Assembly: GCF_001612765.1 (NCBI RefSeq)
Contig: NZ_BDBB01000007.1
Span: forward strand, 1-64,000
DNA: 64,000 nucleotides
From: Nocardia arthritidis NBRC 100137
GTDB taxonomy: Bacteria > Actinomycetota > Actinomycetes > Mycobacteriales > Mycobacteriaceae
Direction: 5' to 3'
The notes beneath the pieces are model-generated. The model saw nothing but the letters and a program-made list of their open reading frames with translations. It was not told the origin of the DNA and did not search any database. This document shows positions 1 to 8,278 of this stretch, piece by piece. Positions within the stretch are counted from its first letter, which is position 1; each line of letters begins with the position of its first letter. The position numbers and the translations under genes are program-made.

Positions 1-95
1 TGGCCGTCGCCGAGGCCGACGCGGTGGCCGATGCCGCCACCGACCTGCTCGCTACGTTGAGCGCGCTGCCCGCCGTCAGCGGGCGATCGCGCTGA
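1..95 (+). CDS. 3' end of an unidentified gene
   Basis: Frame 3 is open from the window edge and reads an alanine-rich helical tail (ADAVADAATDLLATLSALP) before the TGA at 93-95. Only about 30 residues are visible, so no family can be named. It converges on the tetR remnant on the other strand and overlaps its last 20 bases. Confidence 0.45.
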   Translation, partial: AVAEADAVADAATDLLATLSALPAVSGRSR

Positions 96-282
96 GCACC
101 GCCGCGACCGACTGCTCGGCGAGTTCGTCCGTCAGCGGCAGGTGTCCGAACAGCGCGCGGTAGTAGATCGGCGCGGCGACCGAGTCCAGCACGAAATCCA
201 GATCGATGCCGGGAGCCACTTCACCGCGCGCGATGGCCGAGCGCAGGACCGTCGCCGTGGTCCGCCGCCGCGGTTCGATGAG
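76..282 (-). pseudogene. 5'-truncated TetR-family regulator (C-terminal domain only)
   Basis: About 68 codons on the minus strand read as the end of a TetR/AcrR ligand-binding domain: helix pieces ARGEVAPGIDLDFVLD, APIYYRALFG and LPLTDELAEQSVAAVL, then a stop at 76-78. This pattern (ERGEL.P..D.....D...GP.YYR.L....PL) is typical of the C-terminal half of that family. The DNA-binding helix-turn-helix and first half are absent. The readable homology stops where the metE terminator begins, so the gene looks beheaded by a recombination event. No start codon or ribosome site is present. It is too short to be a functional repressor. Confidence 0.6.
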
Positions 283-326
283 AAAAACCGAGGGCCGTCC
301 CGTTCGGTCGAACGAAGACGGCCCTC
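283..326 (-). terminator. Intrinsic terminator of the metE-like gene
   Basis: A 10-bp stem (290-299 with 317-326) is extended inward by a second 6-bp stem (301-306 with 309-314). On the minus strand it is followed by five T residues (complement of 283-287). It begins 17 bases after the stop of the metE-like gene. Confidence 0.8.
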
Positions 327-342
327 GATGTCCGGTTCTTCC

Positions 343-2649
343 TCAGTCGGTGGACTCCACCCGCCTGCGGATGCGGCGCGCCGCGGCGACCATATTGCGC
401 AACGACGGCTCGAGCTGCCAGTAGTGCCGGGTCTTCAGACCGCCGTCCGGATTGGCCCACAAGCGCTGCGGCGTCACCGCTTCGGCTGCCGCGGTGAGCA
501 GTTCGTCCAGCTCGTCGATGTCCGGGATGCGCGCGGACCGGCTCTCGTACACGCCGGGGCCGACGCCGTGACTGAGCCCGTGCCCGGAGGCGCAGTCCTC
601 CTTCAGCGCCCGCAGCACCCACTCGATCGAGCGGGTCGCCACGATGGCGGTGACGTCGGCGTCGAGTTCGTCGATCGCCTCCACCACCTCGGCGCGGCCG
701 GAATATCCGATGTGCGTGTGGATCTGCGTCTCGGCCCGCACCCCGGAGGTGGCCAGGCGGAACGCGCCGATCGCCCAGCGCAGATATTCGGCGCGACCTT
801 CCGGGCGCAGCGGCAGCATCTCCCGGATCGCCGGTTCGTCGACCTGGATGATCGCGATGCCCGCCTTCTCCAGGTCCACCACCTCGTCGCGGATGGCCAG
901 CGCCACCTGGTCGGCGGTCTCGTGCAGCGGCTGGTCCTGCCGGACGAAGGATCGGGCGATCATGGTGACCGGCCCGGTGACCATGCCCTTGACCGGTTTG
1001 TCGGTCAGCGACTGCGCGTAGCTGATCCACTCCACCGACATCGGCGCCGGTCGCGACACGTCGCCGTAGATGATCGGCGGCCGCACACAACGGGATCCGT
1101 ACACCTGCACCCAGCCGAAGCGGGTGGTCGCGAAGCCGTCGAGCAGCTCGGCGAAGTACTGGATCATGTCGTTGCGCTCGTGTTCGCCGTGCACCAGCAC
1201 ATCGAGGCCGATGTCCTCCTGCAACCGGATCGTCGCCTCGATCTCGGCCTCGATCCGCTTGCGGTACTCCTCGTAGGACAACCGGCCCTCACCGAGTTCG
1301 TAGCGCGCCTGACGGATGCGGGCGGTCTGCGGGAAGGAACCGAGCGTGGTCGCGGGCACCGGCGGCAGGTTCAGCTTGCGCTGCTGGGCTTCGCGGCGCA
1401 CCTCGTAGGGCTCCCGCGAGCGCATGTCCGGGGTGACCGCGTAGACCCGCTGCCGCACTGCGTGCTTCTGCTTGAAGTGCACCTCGGTGGGGCGCTTGCG
1501 CCACTTGTCCGACGGGCCTTCGGTGAGCGCCTTCGCGAGCGAGACCACCTCGCCCACCTTCTGTTTCGCGAACGCGAGCCGATCGGCGACGTGCCCCTCG
1601 ATGTCGTATTCGATCAGCAGGTCGTAGGGCACGTGCAGCAGCGTGGTCCCGGTCGAGACGACCAGGTCCGGGCACACCTGGGCCAGTTCGTTGAGGTATT
1701 CCAGCGTGACGTAGCGGTCCGCGCGCCACACGTTGCGGCCGCTGATCACACCCGCGTACAGACGCTTACGGCGGATGCCCGGCACCTTGGCGAGATCCTC
1801 CGGGCGCATCCGGTAGCTGGCCAGGTCGAGACCGATCGCCTCGATATTGGTACCCGCCAGGATGGTCAGCGCCTCGCCGAAATCGCCGTACTGTCCGGTG
1901 ACCAGGATGCGCGGGCGCAGCGGGGCCTTGCCCAAGCGGTGATAGACGGCCTCGAACGCGGCCAGTTCGGCGGGCCTGCGCTCGCTGGTGAACGCGGGCT
2001 CGTCCAGCTGCACGCAGGTGGCGCCGCGCTTGGCGAGGATCTCGAACAGTTCCTCGTAGACCGGTAGCAGCTTGTCCAGCAGGCTGAGGGTGTCGAATCC
2101 GCCGGAATCACCGGGGATGTGCCCGGCCTTGGACAGCAGCAGCAGCGACACCGGGCCGAGGACCACCGGCCGCAGTTCGATGCCGGCCGCCTTCGCGCGG
2201 TCGAATTCGTCGAGCAGCGCCTCGGGGTGCAGCGAGAACTCGGTGCCCGCGTCCACTTCCGGCTGGCGGTAGTGGTAGTTCGTGCCGAAGAACCGGACCA
2301 GCTCGAGCGGCGGCAGATCCGGGCGGCCGCGCGCCATCAGGAAGTAGAAGTCCAGCGGGTGCAGTCCGTCGCGGTAGGGCTCGAACCGCCTGGGCACCGC
2401 ACCGAACAGCAGCGCGTTGTCCAGCACGTGGTCGTAGAAGGAGAAGGTGTTGCCCGGCACCTGGGTCAGGCCGGTAGCGGCCAGTTCGTTGAACTGGGTC
2501 TCCTGGATCTCGCGACCCACCGCCAGCAGTTCTTCGCGGTCGAGCGAACCGTGCCAGTAGGCCTCAAGCGCCCGCTTGAGCTCGCGGTGCGGCCCGATCC
2601 TGGGATAGCCGAGAATGCTCGACCCGTAGCCGTCGGTCACGTTCACCAT
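343..2649 (-). CDS. metE: MetE-family protein (cobalamin-independent methionine synthase) lacking zinc ligands
   Basis: The full-length two-domain MetE fold is present (768 aa; family 750-770). The N-terminal half starts near LGYPRIGPHRELK, and the catalytic half starts near LGSFPQT and keeps the IIQVDEPA loop. MetE moves a methyl group from 5-methyltetrahydropteroyltriglutamate to homocysteine. In E. coli, zinc is held by His641, Cys643, Glu665 and Cys726, with His694 as a catalytic residue. By alignment this protein has His646, but Gly648, Val670, Gly736 and Arg704 at the other positions (HTHIGYS for HTHMCYC, NPDGG for NPDCG). The folate-contacting tryptophan in NWSFVR is also replaced (ARSFVR). 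The family assignment is secure, but methionine synthase activity is doubtful. A terminator follows directly. I saw no B12 riboswitch hallmarks upstream. The ATG is preceded by AGGGG. Confidence 0.85.
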   Translation of the reverse strand: MVNVTDGYGSSILGYPRIGPHRELKRALEAYWHGSLDREELLAVGREIQETQFNELAATGLTQVPGNTFSFYDHVLDNALLFGAVPRRFEPYRDGLHPLDFYFLMARGRPDLPPLELVRFFGTNYHYRQPEVDAGTEFSLHPEALLDEFDRAKAAGIELRPVVLGPVSLLLLSKAGHIPGDSGGFDTLSLLDKLLPVYEELFEILAKRGATCVQLDEPAFTSERRPAELAAFEAVYHRLGKAPLRPRILVTGQYGDFGEALTILAGTNIEAIGLDLASYRMRPEDLAKVPGIRRKRLYAGVISGRNVWRADRYVTLEYLNELAQVCPDLVVSTGTTLLHVPYDLLIEYDIEGHVADRLAFAKQKVGEVVSLAKALTEGPSDKWRKRPTEVHFKQKHAVRQRVYAVTPDMRSREPYEVRREAQQRKLNLPPVPATTLGSFPQTARIRQARYELGEGRLSYEEYRKRIEAEIEATIRLQEDIGLDVLVHGEHERNDMIQYFAELLDGFATTRFGWVQVYGSRCVRPPIIYGDVSRPAPMSVEWISYAQSLTDKPVKGMVTGPVTMIARSFVRQDQPLHETADQVALAIRDEVVDLEKAGIAIIQVDEPAIREMLPLRPEGRAEYLRWAIGAFRLATSGVRAETQIHTHIGYSGRAEVVEAIDELDADVTAIVATRSIEWVLRALKEDCASGHGLSHGVGPGVYESRSARIPDIDELDELLTAAAEAVTPQRLWANPDGGLKTRHYWQLEPSLRNMVAAARRIRRRVESTD

Positions 2650-2876
2650 GAGCGGGACAACCCCTTTCGATCACCTGCGCGGCCCGCCGAGATCGACGGG
2701 ACGATCCAGCGCTGCGCTCTGGATACCCAGCCGAGCCGTCGACATGGCCCGGCTGTTGTGCAGCTTATGCCGATTGCCGTCACCGGCTCGGCAACACCAA
2801 CTTCTGGTCGACTCCGCATCGAGGTGTGCCGGTGTCGTTTCTCACCAGTCGCGCAGCGCGCCGCAGGCGCTGCAAA

Positions 2877-3746
2877 TCAGGCCCTGTACTGGTAGAAGCC
2901 CGCGCCGGTCTTCTTGCCGAGCAGTCCCGCCTCGACCATGCGCATGAGCAGCGGCGGAGCCGAGTACAGCGGCTCCTTGAACTCGCCGTACATGGAGTCG
3001 GCGATGGACTTGACCGTGTCCAGGCCCACCAAGTCGGTCAGCGCCAGCGGGCCCATCGGGTGGGCGCAGCCGAGCACCATCGCCTTGTCGACGTCTTCCT
3101 TGGTGGCGAAGCCGGACTCGACCATGCGGATCGCCGACAGCAGGTACGGCACCAGCAGCGCGTTCACCACGAAGCCGGAGCGGTCGGCCGAGCGCACGAC
3201 CTGCTTGCCGAGCACCTCGCCCGCGAAGGCCTCGGCCCGCGTGGAGACCGACTCGCTGGTCTTGAGCGTGGTGACCAGCTCGACGAGCGGCAGCACCGGG
3301 ACCGGGTTGAAGAAGTGCATGCCGACCACGCGCTCGGGGTTCGCCGTGGCGACCGCGATCTTCATGATCGGGATGGACGAAGTGTTGGAGGCCAGCACGG
3401 CCGAGGGGTCGGTGACGACCTTGTCGAGCTCGGCGAAGATGCTCGTCTTGACCTTCTCGTCCTCGAGCACCGCCTCGACCACCAGCTGGCGGTCGGCGAA
3501 GTCGCCGAGGTCGGAGGTGAACCGCAGACGCCAGGCGGCCTGTTCGCGCTCGCGCTCGGTGATCTTGCCGCTGCTCACGCCGCGATCGAGAGAACGCAGG
3601 ATGCGGGCGCGGCCCGCGGCGGCCAGTTCTCGCGTCTGCTCGTACACCAGCACGTCGACGTGCGCCCTGGCACACACCTCCGCGATTCCTGCGCCCATCT
3701 GGCCGGCGCCGATAATGCCGACGCGTTGGATCTTTTCGCTGCTCAC
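2877..3746 (-). CDS. fadB2: 3-hydroxybutyryl-CoA dehydrogenase (FadB2-like)
   Basis: A 289-aa 3-hydroxyacyl-CoA dehydrogenase. The N-terminal Rossmann motif is GIIGAGQMGAGIA, the catalytic His-Glu region reads GMHFFNPVPVLPLVELV, and the C-terminal domain ends MRMVEAGLLGKKTGAGFYQY. It oxidises 3-hydroxybutyryl-CoA to acetoacetyl-CoA with NAD(P) in short-chain fatty acid or butanoate metabolism. I chose the GTG at 3746 because AGGAG sits six bases upstream and the product then matches M. tuberculosis FadB2 in length; the open frame extends further upstream without family similarity. It lies directly downstream of isocitrate lyase on the same strand, as Rv0468 follows Rv0467. Confidence 0.9.
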   Translation of the reverse strand: MSSEKIQRVGIIGAGQMGAGIAEVCARAHVDVLVYEQTRELAAAGRARILRSLDRGVSSGKITEREREQAAWRLRFTSDLGDFADRQLVVEAVLEDEKVKTSIFAELDKVVTDPSAVLASNTSSIPIMKIAVATANPERVVGMHFFNPVPVLPLVELVTTLKTSESVSTRAEAFAGEVLGKQVVRSADRSGFVVNALLVPYLLSAIRMVESGFATKEDVDKAMVLGCAHPMGPLALTDLVGLDTVKSIADSMYGEFKEPLYSAPPLLMRMVEAGLLGKKTGAGFYQYRA

Positions 3747-3844
3747 GTCCCGCTCCTGCTGGGTTGTCTGGCTCTGGGGTGGCTGGTCTGCGAAGGTGTC
3801 GCTCCGGTGTGAGCGCGTCCTTCGATGGTCCAAGGTATAGGGAT

Positions 3845-3878
3845 GCCCTCCCCGCCGGGGCTGTTCAGCGGGGAGGGC
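3845..3878 (-). terminator. Strong hairpin between aceA and fadB2
   Basis: A perfect 11-bp GC-rich stem (3845-3855 with 3868-3878) has a 12-base loop. It lies about 140 bases past the aceA stop and 100 bases before fadB2. There is no T-run, so it is a hairpin-only terminator or mRNA-stabilising stem. Confidence 0.5.
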
Positions 3879-4019
3879 AGTACACCCCTACCGGAGTAGA
3901 GGATTGGCGGTTTTCACGTCGGGAACCTCACTTCCCTGGCGAGCACCAGTGGTAGGCATCCGTTCGTGAGTTCGGCTGCTTACGCGACCGCCCACGCGCG
4001 AGGCCATCGAGCGCCGTTC

Positions 4020-5309
4020 TCAGTGGAACTGACCCTCTTCGGTGGAGCCCTTGAGCGCCGCGGTGGAGGTGTTCGGGTCCACGGTGGTGGCGATGGTGTC
4101 GAAGTAGCCCGCGCCGACCTCACGCTGGTGCTTGATGGCGGTGAAGCCACGCTCGGCGGCGGCCTTGAACTCGCGCTCCTGCAGGTCGACGAAGGCGGTC
4201 ATGCCCTCGCGGGCGTAGCCGTAGGCCAGGTCGAACATGCCGTAGTTGAGCGAGTGGAAGCCGGCCAGGGTGATGAACTGGAACTTGAAGCCCATCGCGC
4301 CGAGCTCACGCTGGAACTTCGCGATGGTCGCGTCGTCCAGGTGGGCCTTCCAGTTGAAGGACGGCGAGCAGTTGTAGGCCAGCAGCTGGTCCGGGAACTC
4401 GCCACGGACGGCCTCGGCGAACTTGCGCGCGACCTCGAGGTCCGGCACGCCGGTCTCCATCCAGATGAGGTCGGCGTAGGGAGCGTAGGCCTTGGCACGC
4501 GCGATGCAGGGCTCGATGCCGTTCTTCACACCGAAGAAGCCCTCCGGGGTGCGGGTGCCGTCCAGGAACTCACGGTCGCGCTCGTCCACGTCCGAGGTGA
4601 TCAGGGTGGCGGCCTCGGCGTCGGTACGGGCGATGATCACCGACGGCACGTCGGCGACGTCGGCGGCCAGACGCGCGGAGGTCAGGGTGCGGATGTGCTG
4701 CTGGGTCGGGATCAGCACCTTGCCGCCCAGGTGGCCGCACTTCTTCTCGGAGGCCAGCTGGTCTTCCCAGTGCACACCGGCGGCGCCGGCGGCGATCATG
4801 GCCTTCTGCAGCTCGTAGGCGTTCAGCGCGCCACCGAAGCCGGCCTCGGCGTCGGCGACGATCGGGGCCAGCCAGTTGGACACGGAGGTGTCGCCCTCGA
4901 CCTTGGCGATCTCGTCGGCGCGCAGCAGCGCGTTGTTGATGCGGCGGACCACGGACGGAACCGAGTTGGCCGGGTACAGCGACTGGTCGGGGTAGGTGTG
5001 GCCGGACAGGTTCGCGTCACCGGCGACCTGCCAGCCCGACAGGTAGATGGCCTTCAGACCGGCGCGGACCTGCTGGACCGCCTGGTTGCCGGTCAGGGCG
5101 CCGAGGGAGTTGATGTAGTCCTCGTTGTTGACGAGATCCCAGAGGATCTCCGAACCGCGGCGGGCGAGGGTGGCCTCCTCGACGACGGTGCCCTGGAGCT
5201 TCGACACCTGCTCCGCGGTGTAGTTACGGGTGACGCCCTTCCAGCGGGGGTTGGTGTCCCAATCCTGCTGGATTTCCGCGGCGGTCCTCGGGGTGCCGGT
5301 GGTCGACAT
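4020..5309 (-). CDS. aceA: Isocitrate lyase
   Basis: A 429-aa isocitrate lyase that splits isocitrate into succinate and glyoxylate in the glyoxylate shunt. It carries the catalytic cysteine signature KKCGHLGGK, the upstream VHWEDQ metal/substrate region and the C-terminal NCSPSFNWK and TLAGFHSLN segments. Its length matches the short actinobacterial class (Icl1 of M. tuberculosis, about 428 aa). The start is the second ATG ([17 protein letters not shown]), which matches the mycobacterial N-terminus and has GGAG nine bases upstream. The frame also has an ATG four codons earlier. The 435-bp upstream region holds several RamB-like TTTGC/GCAAA sites, and a RamB homologue lies at 42.4 kb. Confidence 0.96.
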   Translation of the reverse strand: MSTTGTPRTAAEIQQDWDTNPRWKGVTRNYTAEQVSKLQGTVVEEATLARRGSEILWDLVNNEDYINSLGALTGNQAVQQVRAGLKAIYLSGWQVAGDANLSGHTYPDQSLYPANSVPSVVRRINNALLRADEIAKVEGDTSVSNWLAPIVADAEAGFGGALNAYELQKAMIAAGAAGVHWEDQLASEKKCGHLGGKVLIPTQQHIRTLTSARLAADVADVPSVIIARTDAEAATLITSDVDERDREFLDGTRTPEGFFGVKNGIEPCIARAKAYAPYADLIWMETGVPDLEVARKFAEAVRGEFPDQLLAYNCSPSFNWKAHLDDATIAKFQRELGAMGFKFQFITLAGFHSLNYGMFDLAYGYAREGMTAFVDLQEREFKAAAERGFTAIKHQREVGAGYFDTIATTVDPNTSTAALKGSTEEGQFH

Positions 5310-5384
5310 CTGTGACTCCACTTCTTCGTTCGGTCCATGCCGCCCGGTCCCGAGCTACGAGGCAGCTCGTACTGCTGGAGCGGC

Positions 5385-5529
5385 AATTTGCAGGCTTGCT
5401 AGGCCCTTGGGGTGTACTTCCACACGATGGCACACGAAGAAATGGGCGTCTACCTGTTGTTAGTGTGAATCTCAGCTAGGTTTTCCGACACCTTTGCTAA
5501 CTCTGCAAAATTTGCCACTAAATTGCAAA
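5385..5529 (-). promoter_or_regulatory. aceA promoter region with RamB-like sites
   Basis: The 5310-5744 gap holds no gene. It is AT-rich for this genome and contains repeated TTTGC/GCAAA words: AATTTGCAG at 5385-5393, TTTGC at 5494-5498, an 11-bp palindrome of GCAAA, A and TTTGC at 5505-5515, and TTGCAAA at 5523-5529. RamB of Corynebacterium and Mycobacterium recognises A(A/G)AACTTTGCAAA-like DNA ahead of glyoxylate-cycle genes. Binding here is inferred. Confidence 0.55.
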
Positions 5530-5603
5530 GGTGCAATCTACTGGCCGGTAGTGCTGACGTGCGGTTTTAGCGTAACGCTCGTACTGTTAGCGATCGACGG
5601 GCG

Positions 5604-5626
5604 GCCCTCCCCCTAGAGGGGGCGGC
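5604..5626 (-). terminator. GC hairpin downstream of the hydrolase gene
   Basis: Five C residues (5609-5613) pair with five G residues (5618-5622) around a TAGA loop, with a further GCC/GGC pair outside. It lies about 120 bases beyond the hydrolase stop and upstream of aceA, so it probably separates the two transcription units. No T-run is present. Confidence 0.4.
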
Positions 5627-5744
5627 ATCCCGCACTGTGAGCACCTTCACAAGTCCTGGCGGGCGCCTTTCGTGTGGGCCAGGCCACCCATCGACGAGCG
5701 GGCCCGATGCGTCGCAGGGCCGCCCGCGAGGCGTTCCCGAACGT

Positions 5745-6581
5745 CTACTCCGGCGCCGCGAGGACCTCGGACACCCTGGCGGCGTACGCGGCCGGGTGGG
5801 TCAGGTTCCCGTTGTGCCCGCCGGGGAATTCCACCACCGGGTCGCCGCACAGGGCCGCGAGTTCCTGTGCGGCCTTGTAGTCGAAGACCTGCCGGGGTGT
5901 GGTGCGCCCGCAGGCCGGAACGATGCGCACCGGCGACCGCCGCAGCTGCGCGACATCGAGATGGTCGGCACGGATCGCGGTGAAGTCGTGCTCGAGGAAG
6001 TACTCGAAGTTCGCGGCGCGCTCCGGTCCGATCGCAGGCACGGTGACGCCGGGTTCCCGATCCTGGTTCCGCGGATCTATCCCCAGCGTCCGCACCATCG
6101 GCGCGAGCGCCGCTTGCCAGCCGCGCTCGGCGAATACCCGCTGGCAGTGTTCGAGTTCAGCGAGCTGATCGGCGTGGTCGGCGGCGGCGAGCAGCCACGG
6201 CGTGACGGGCTCGTGCGCGATGAGGGTGTGCAGCCGATCCGGATGCCGAACCGCGAGGTGCAGGCCGATGGCCGCTCCCATGCTGCAGCCGAGCATGCGC
6301 ACCGGCTCGTCGGTCAATGCCGAGAGCAGGCAGAACACATCGTCGGCGTGCGTCGCCACCGAGGCGGGCCCTACGGAATCACGCAGCACGCTGCGCGACA
6401 GCCCACGCCGGTCGTAGGTGACGACGGTGAAGCGCCGCTCGAGGTGTGCGACCAGATCCTCGCTGCGGCGCGCATCCCCCTCCCCGCTCTGCGCGATCAG
6501 CAATATCGGGCCGCTGCCGCGAACTTCGTAGTACAGGTCTGCGCCGGAGACCTCGAGGGTGCCGGTGGAAATCATGCTCAT
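5745..6581 (-). CDS. Alpha/beta-hydrolase fold protein
   Basis: A 278-aa single-domain alpha/beta hydrolase. It shows the oxyanion-region strand GPILLIAQSGEGD, the YDRRGLSRS turn, a nucleophile elbow GCSMGA (Ser in G-x-S-x-G) near residue 107, and a late GGHNGN segment supplying the catalytic histidine. No signal peptide is visible, so it is cytoplasmic. The substrate is unknown; the family includes esterases, lactonases and haloperoxidases. It is divergently transcribed from the MarR gene at 6645 across a repeat-rich operator, so it is likely the direct target of that regulator. Confidence 0.8.
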   Translation of the reverse strand: MSMISTGTLEVSGADLYYEVRGSGPILLIAQSGEGDARRSEDLVAHLERRFTVVTYDRRGLSRSVLRDSVGPASVATHADDVFCLLSALTDEPVRMLGCSMGAAIGLHLAVRHPDRLHTLIAHEPVTPWLLAAADHADQLAELEHCQRVFAERGWQAALAPMVRTLGIDPRNQDREPGVTVPAIGPERAANFEYFLEHDFTAIRADHLDVAQLRRSPVRIVPACGRTTPRQVFDYKAAQELAALCGDPVVEFPGGHNGNLTHPAAYAARVSEVLAAPE

Positions 6582-6593
6582 GTCACCGGACAG

Positions 6594-6645
6594 TAATACA
6601 TCAAATCTGATACATCAATAGTGATACATCTTTATTGATGTATTA
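6594..6645. promoter_or_regulatory. Operator array: four 8-mers at a 14-bp period
   Basis: AATACATC (6595), GATACATC (6609), GATACATC (6623) and the inverted GATGTATT (6637) recur at exactly 14-bp steps in the 63-bp gap between the hydrolase and MarR starts. The outer copies form a perfect 10-bp inverted repeat (6594-6603 with 6636-6645). This is probably the MarR binding array. It runs into the MarR start codon, so that mRNA may be leaderless. Confidence 0.7.
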
Positions 6646-7094
6646 TGCGCTTCGTGGACGGAGTCGAACTGTTCCTCTTGGGCCGGATGCTGATGAAGAT
6701 CGGCGAGGACGCCTTGCCTACGGGGGGACTCGGCGGTGGCCACCGACTCGTGCTCATCGTGTCGAGCGACATCCTCGAACATCCCGACAGCACCGTCGGC
6801 GAGATCGCCACCCGCACCGGTCTCCCGCAAAGCGCGGTGTCCACCGCGGTGGCCCGCCTCAAAGAGGCCGGGTCGGTCACCTCGACGGTCGACCCACGCG
6901 ACCGCAGGCGCACCCTGGTCCGCGCGGCCGCGGAGGCTACGCCACGAGTCGCCGAAGTGCGGGCAACACCCGTAGACGACGCGGTGGCAGCAGCGCTGGC
7001 CGACGACGACCCGGCCGCCGTACGCGAGGTGCTCGACGCGCTCGCCACGCTGACTCGCCACCTACGGCCTCGCCAACCCCGCTCCCTCGGCTGA
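6645..7094 (+). CDS. MarR-family transcriptional regulator
   Basis: A 149-aa winged-helix regulator. The recognition region reads STVGEIATRTGLPQSAVSTAVARLKEAG and is followed by the wing VDPRDRRRTLV, both standard for MarR. It most likely represses itself and the divergent hydrolase by binding the 14-bp-period array between them. The ATG at 6645 overlaps that array and has no Shine-Dalgarno sequence. Translation may therefore be leaderless, or start at ATG 6690 (MLMKIGED), which would remove part of the dimerisation helix. The ligand is unknown. Confidence 0.8.
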   Translation: MRFVDGVELFLLGRMLMKIGEDALPTGGLGGGHRLVLIVSSDILEHPDSTVGEIATRTGLPQSAVSTAVARLKEAGSVTSTVDPRDRRRTLVRAAAEATPRVAEVRATPVDDAVAAALADDDPAAVREVLDALATLTRHLRPRQPRSLG

Positions 7095-7170
7095 CGAGTG
7101 GCACATCAGCGAGGGCCCTACTCGCGTTTCGCCACAGCCATCCGCTCGTCGTCGTGAACGGTTCGGCCGC

Positions 7171-8088
7171 TCAGGCGGAGGCGGGCGCGGGGTGGGTCGC
7201 GTGCCAGTGTTCGGCGATGTCGATGCGGCGGGTGATCCAGACCTGCTCGTTGGACTGGATGTGGTCGAGTAGGCGTTCCAGAGCGGCCGTGCGGGCGGGG
7301 CGGCCGATGAGACGGCAGTGCAGGCCGATGGAGAGCATTTTCGGGCTGCCTTCGGCGCCTTCGCGGTAGAGGACGTCGAAGGCGTCGCGTACGTGGGCGA
7401 AGAACTGCTCACCGGTGGGGAAGCCTGCGGGTGAGGCGAAGCGCATGTCGTTGGTGTCCAGCGTGTAGGGCACCACCAAATGGCCGCTGCCGTGTACGCG
7501 CACCCAATAGGGCAGGTCGTCGGCGTAGGAGTCCGCATCGTAGCGGAATCCGCCGTGCTCGACGACCAATTCCCTGGTGTGCGGCGAATCGCGGCCGGTG
7601 TACCAGCCCAGGGGCGCCGCGCCGGTCAGGTCGGTCAGGACGCGCACCGCCTCGGCCAGGTGCGCCCGTTCGGTGTCGCGGTCGGTGAGCTGGTAGGACT
7701 TCCAGCGCAGACCATGACAGGCGATCTCGTGGCCCAGTTCCCGGAAGGCCGCCACCGCTTCCGGATTGCGTTGCATGGCACGAGCGACCGCGAAGATCGT
7801 CAGCGGCAGCCCGCGTCGTTCGAAGACGCGCAGCACCCGCCACAGCCCGGCGCGGGAGCCGTATTCGTAGAGCGACTCCATGCTCATATGGCGGTTCGGG
7901 AACGCTTGCGCGGGCGTCATCTCCGATAGGAACGTTTCGGAGTGTTCGTCACCATCGAGGACGTTGTTCTCCCCGCCCTCTTCGTAGTTGAGCACGAATT
8001 GGACCGCGATCCGCGCCTCGCCCGGCCATCGCGGGTCCGGCGGGTTCGGGCCGTAACCGACGAAATCCCTTACGCCCCCGGCCGTCAT
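7171..8088 (-). CDS. puuE: PuuE-type allantoinase (polysaccharide-deacetylase family)
   Basis: A 305-aa member of the NodB/polysaccharide-deacetylase superfamily in the PuuE allantoinase branch. Visible motifs are DFVGYGPNPPDPRWPGEARI at the N-terminus, NYEEGGENN, the metal/active-site region GHEIACHGLRW, GWYTGRDSPHTREL, and GLHCRLIGRPARTAAL near the end. It would hydrolyse allantoin to allantoate without the amidohydrolase-type binuclear centre of AllB. The chosen start is the internal ATG (MTAGGVRDFVGYG); an upstream ATG adds 11 charged residues without family similarity. It follows allantoicase on the same strand after 190 bp of repeats, completing the ureide branch. Confidence 0.88.
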   Translation of the reverse strand: MTAGGVRDFVGYGPNPPDPRWPGEARIAVQFVLNYEEGGENNVLDGDEHSETFLSEMTPAQAFPNRHMSMESLYEYGSRAGLWRVLRVFERRGLPLTIFAVARAMQRNPEAVAAFRELGHEIACHGLRWKSYQLTDRDTERAHLAEAVRVLTDLTGAAPLGWYTGRDSPHTRELVVEHGGFRYDADSYADDLPYWVRVHGSGHLVVPYTLDTNDMRFASPAGFPTGEQFFAHVRDAFDVLYREGAEGSPKMLSIGLHCRLIGRPARTAALERLLDHIQSNEQVWITRRIDIAEHWHATHPAPASA

Positions 8089-8101
8089 GCTCCGCTCCCG
8101 C

Positions 8102-8243
8102 CCTCGGTCCTGCTTGCTCACGACTGCGCCTCGTCGGCGCGTGGTCGCCGCCTTCGTGCCGGGCCGCTCACGACCGGCCCTCGTCGACGCTCCACCGCCC
8201 CTCGGCCCTGCCTCACGACCGCGCCCGGTCGGCGCTCCGCTCC
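8102..8243. repeat. Three imperfect repeats of an intergenic element
   Basis: Copies centred at 8116-8140, 8166-8191 and 8211-8243 share the core CTCACGAC-x-GCGCC-x-GTCGGCGCT. The first and third are also preceded by similar CCTCGG-CCTG sequence. A related copy lies at about 17261-17293 over the start of the HIU hydrolase gene. The 8089-8278 gap holds no gene. Confidence 0.5.
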
Positions 8244-8278
8244 GGCAGGCGCGACGCGCGGTGTCGACTTCCGCATGC

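Noticed and set aside
142..2067. 641-codon plus-strand open frame across metE
   Set aside because: It is antisense to a well-supported MetE-family gene, has no ribosome site and is rich in Arg/His/Gly as expected of a GC-rich shadow frame.
2650..2876. Cobalamin or SAM riboswitch upstream of the metE-like gene
   Set aside because: I looked for the B12-box and SAM-IV style conserved cores on the minus strand and saw none. Only a short ATCCAG/CTGGAT hairpin is present.
3966..5315. 449-codon plus-strand frame opposite aceA
   Set aside because: Antisense shadow of isocitrate lyase. The product is Gly/Val/Asp-rich with no domain.
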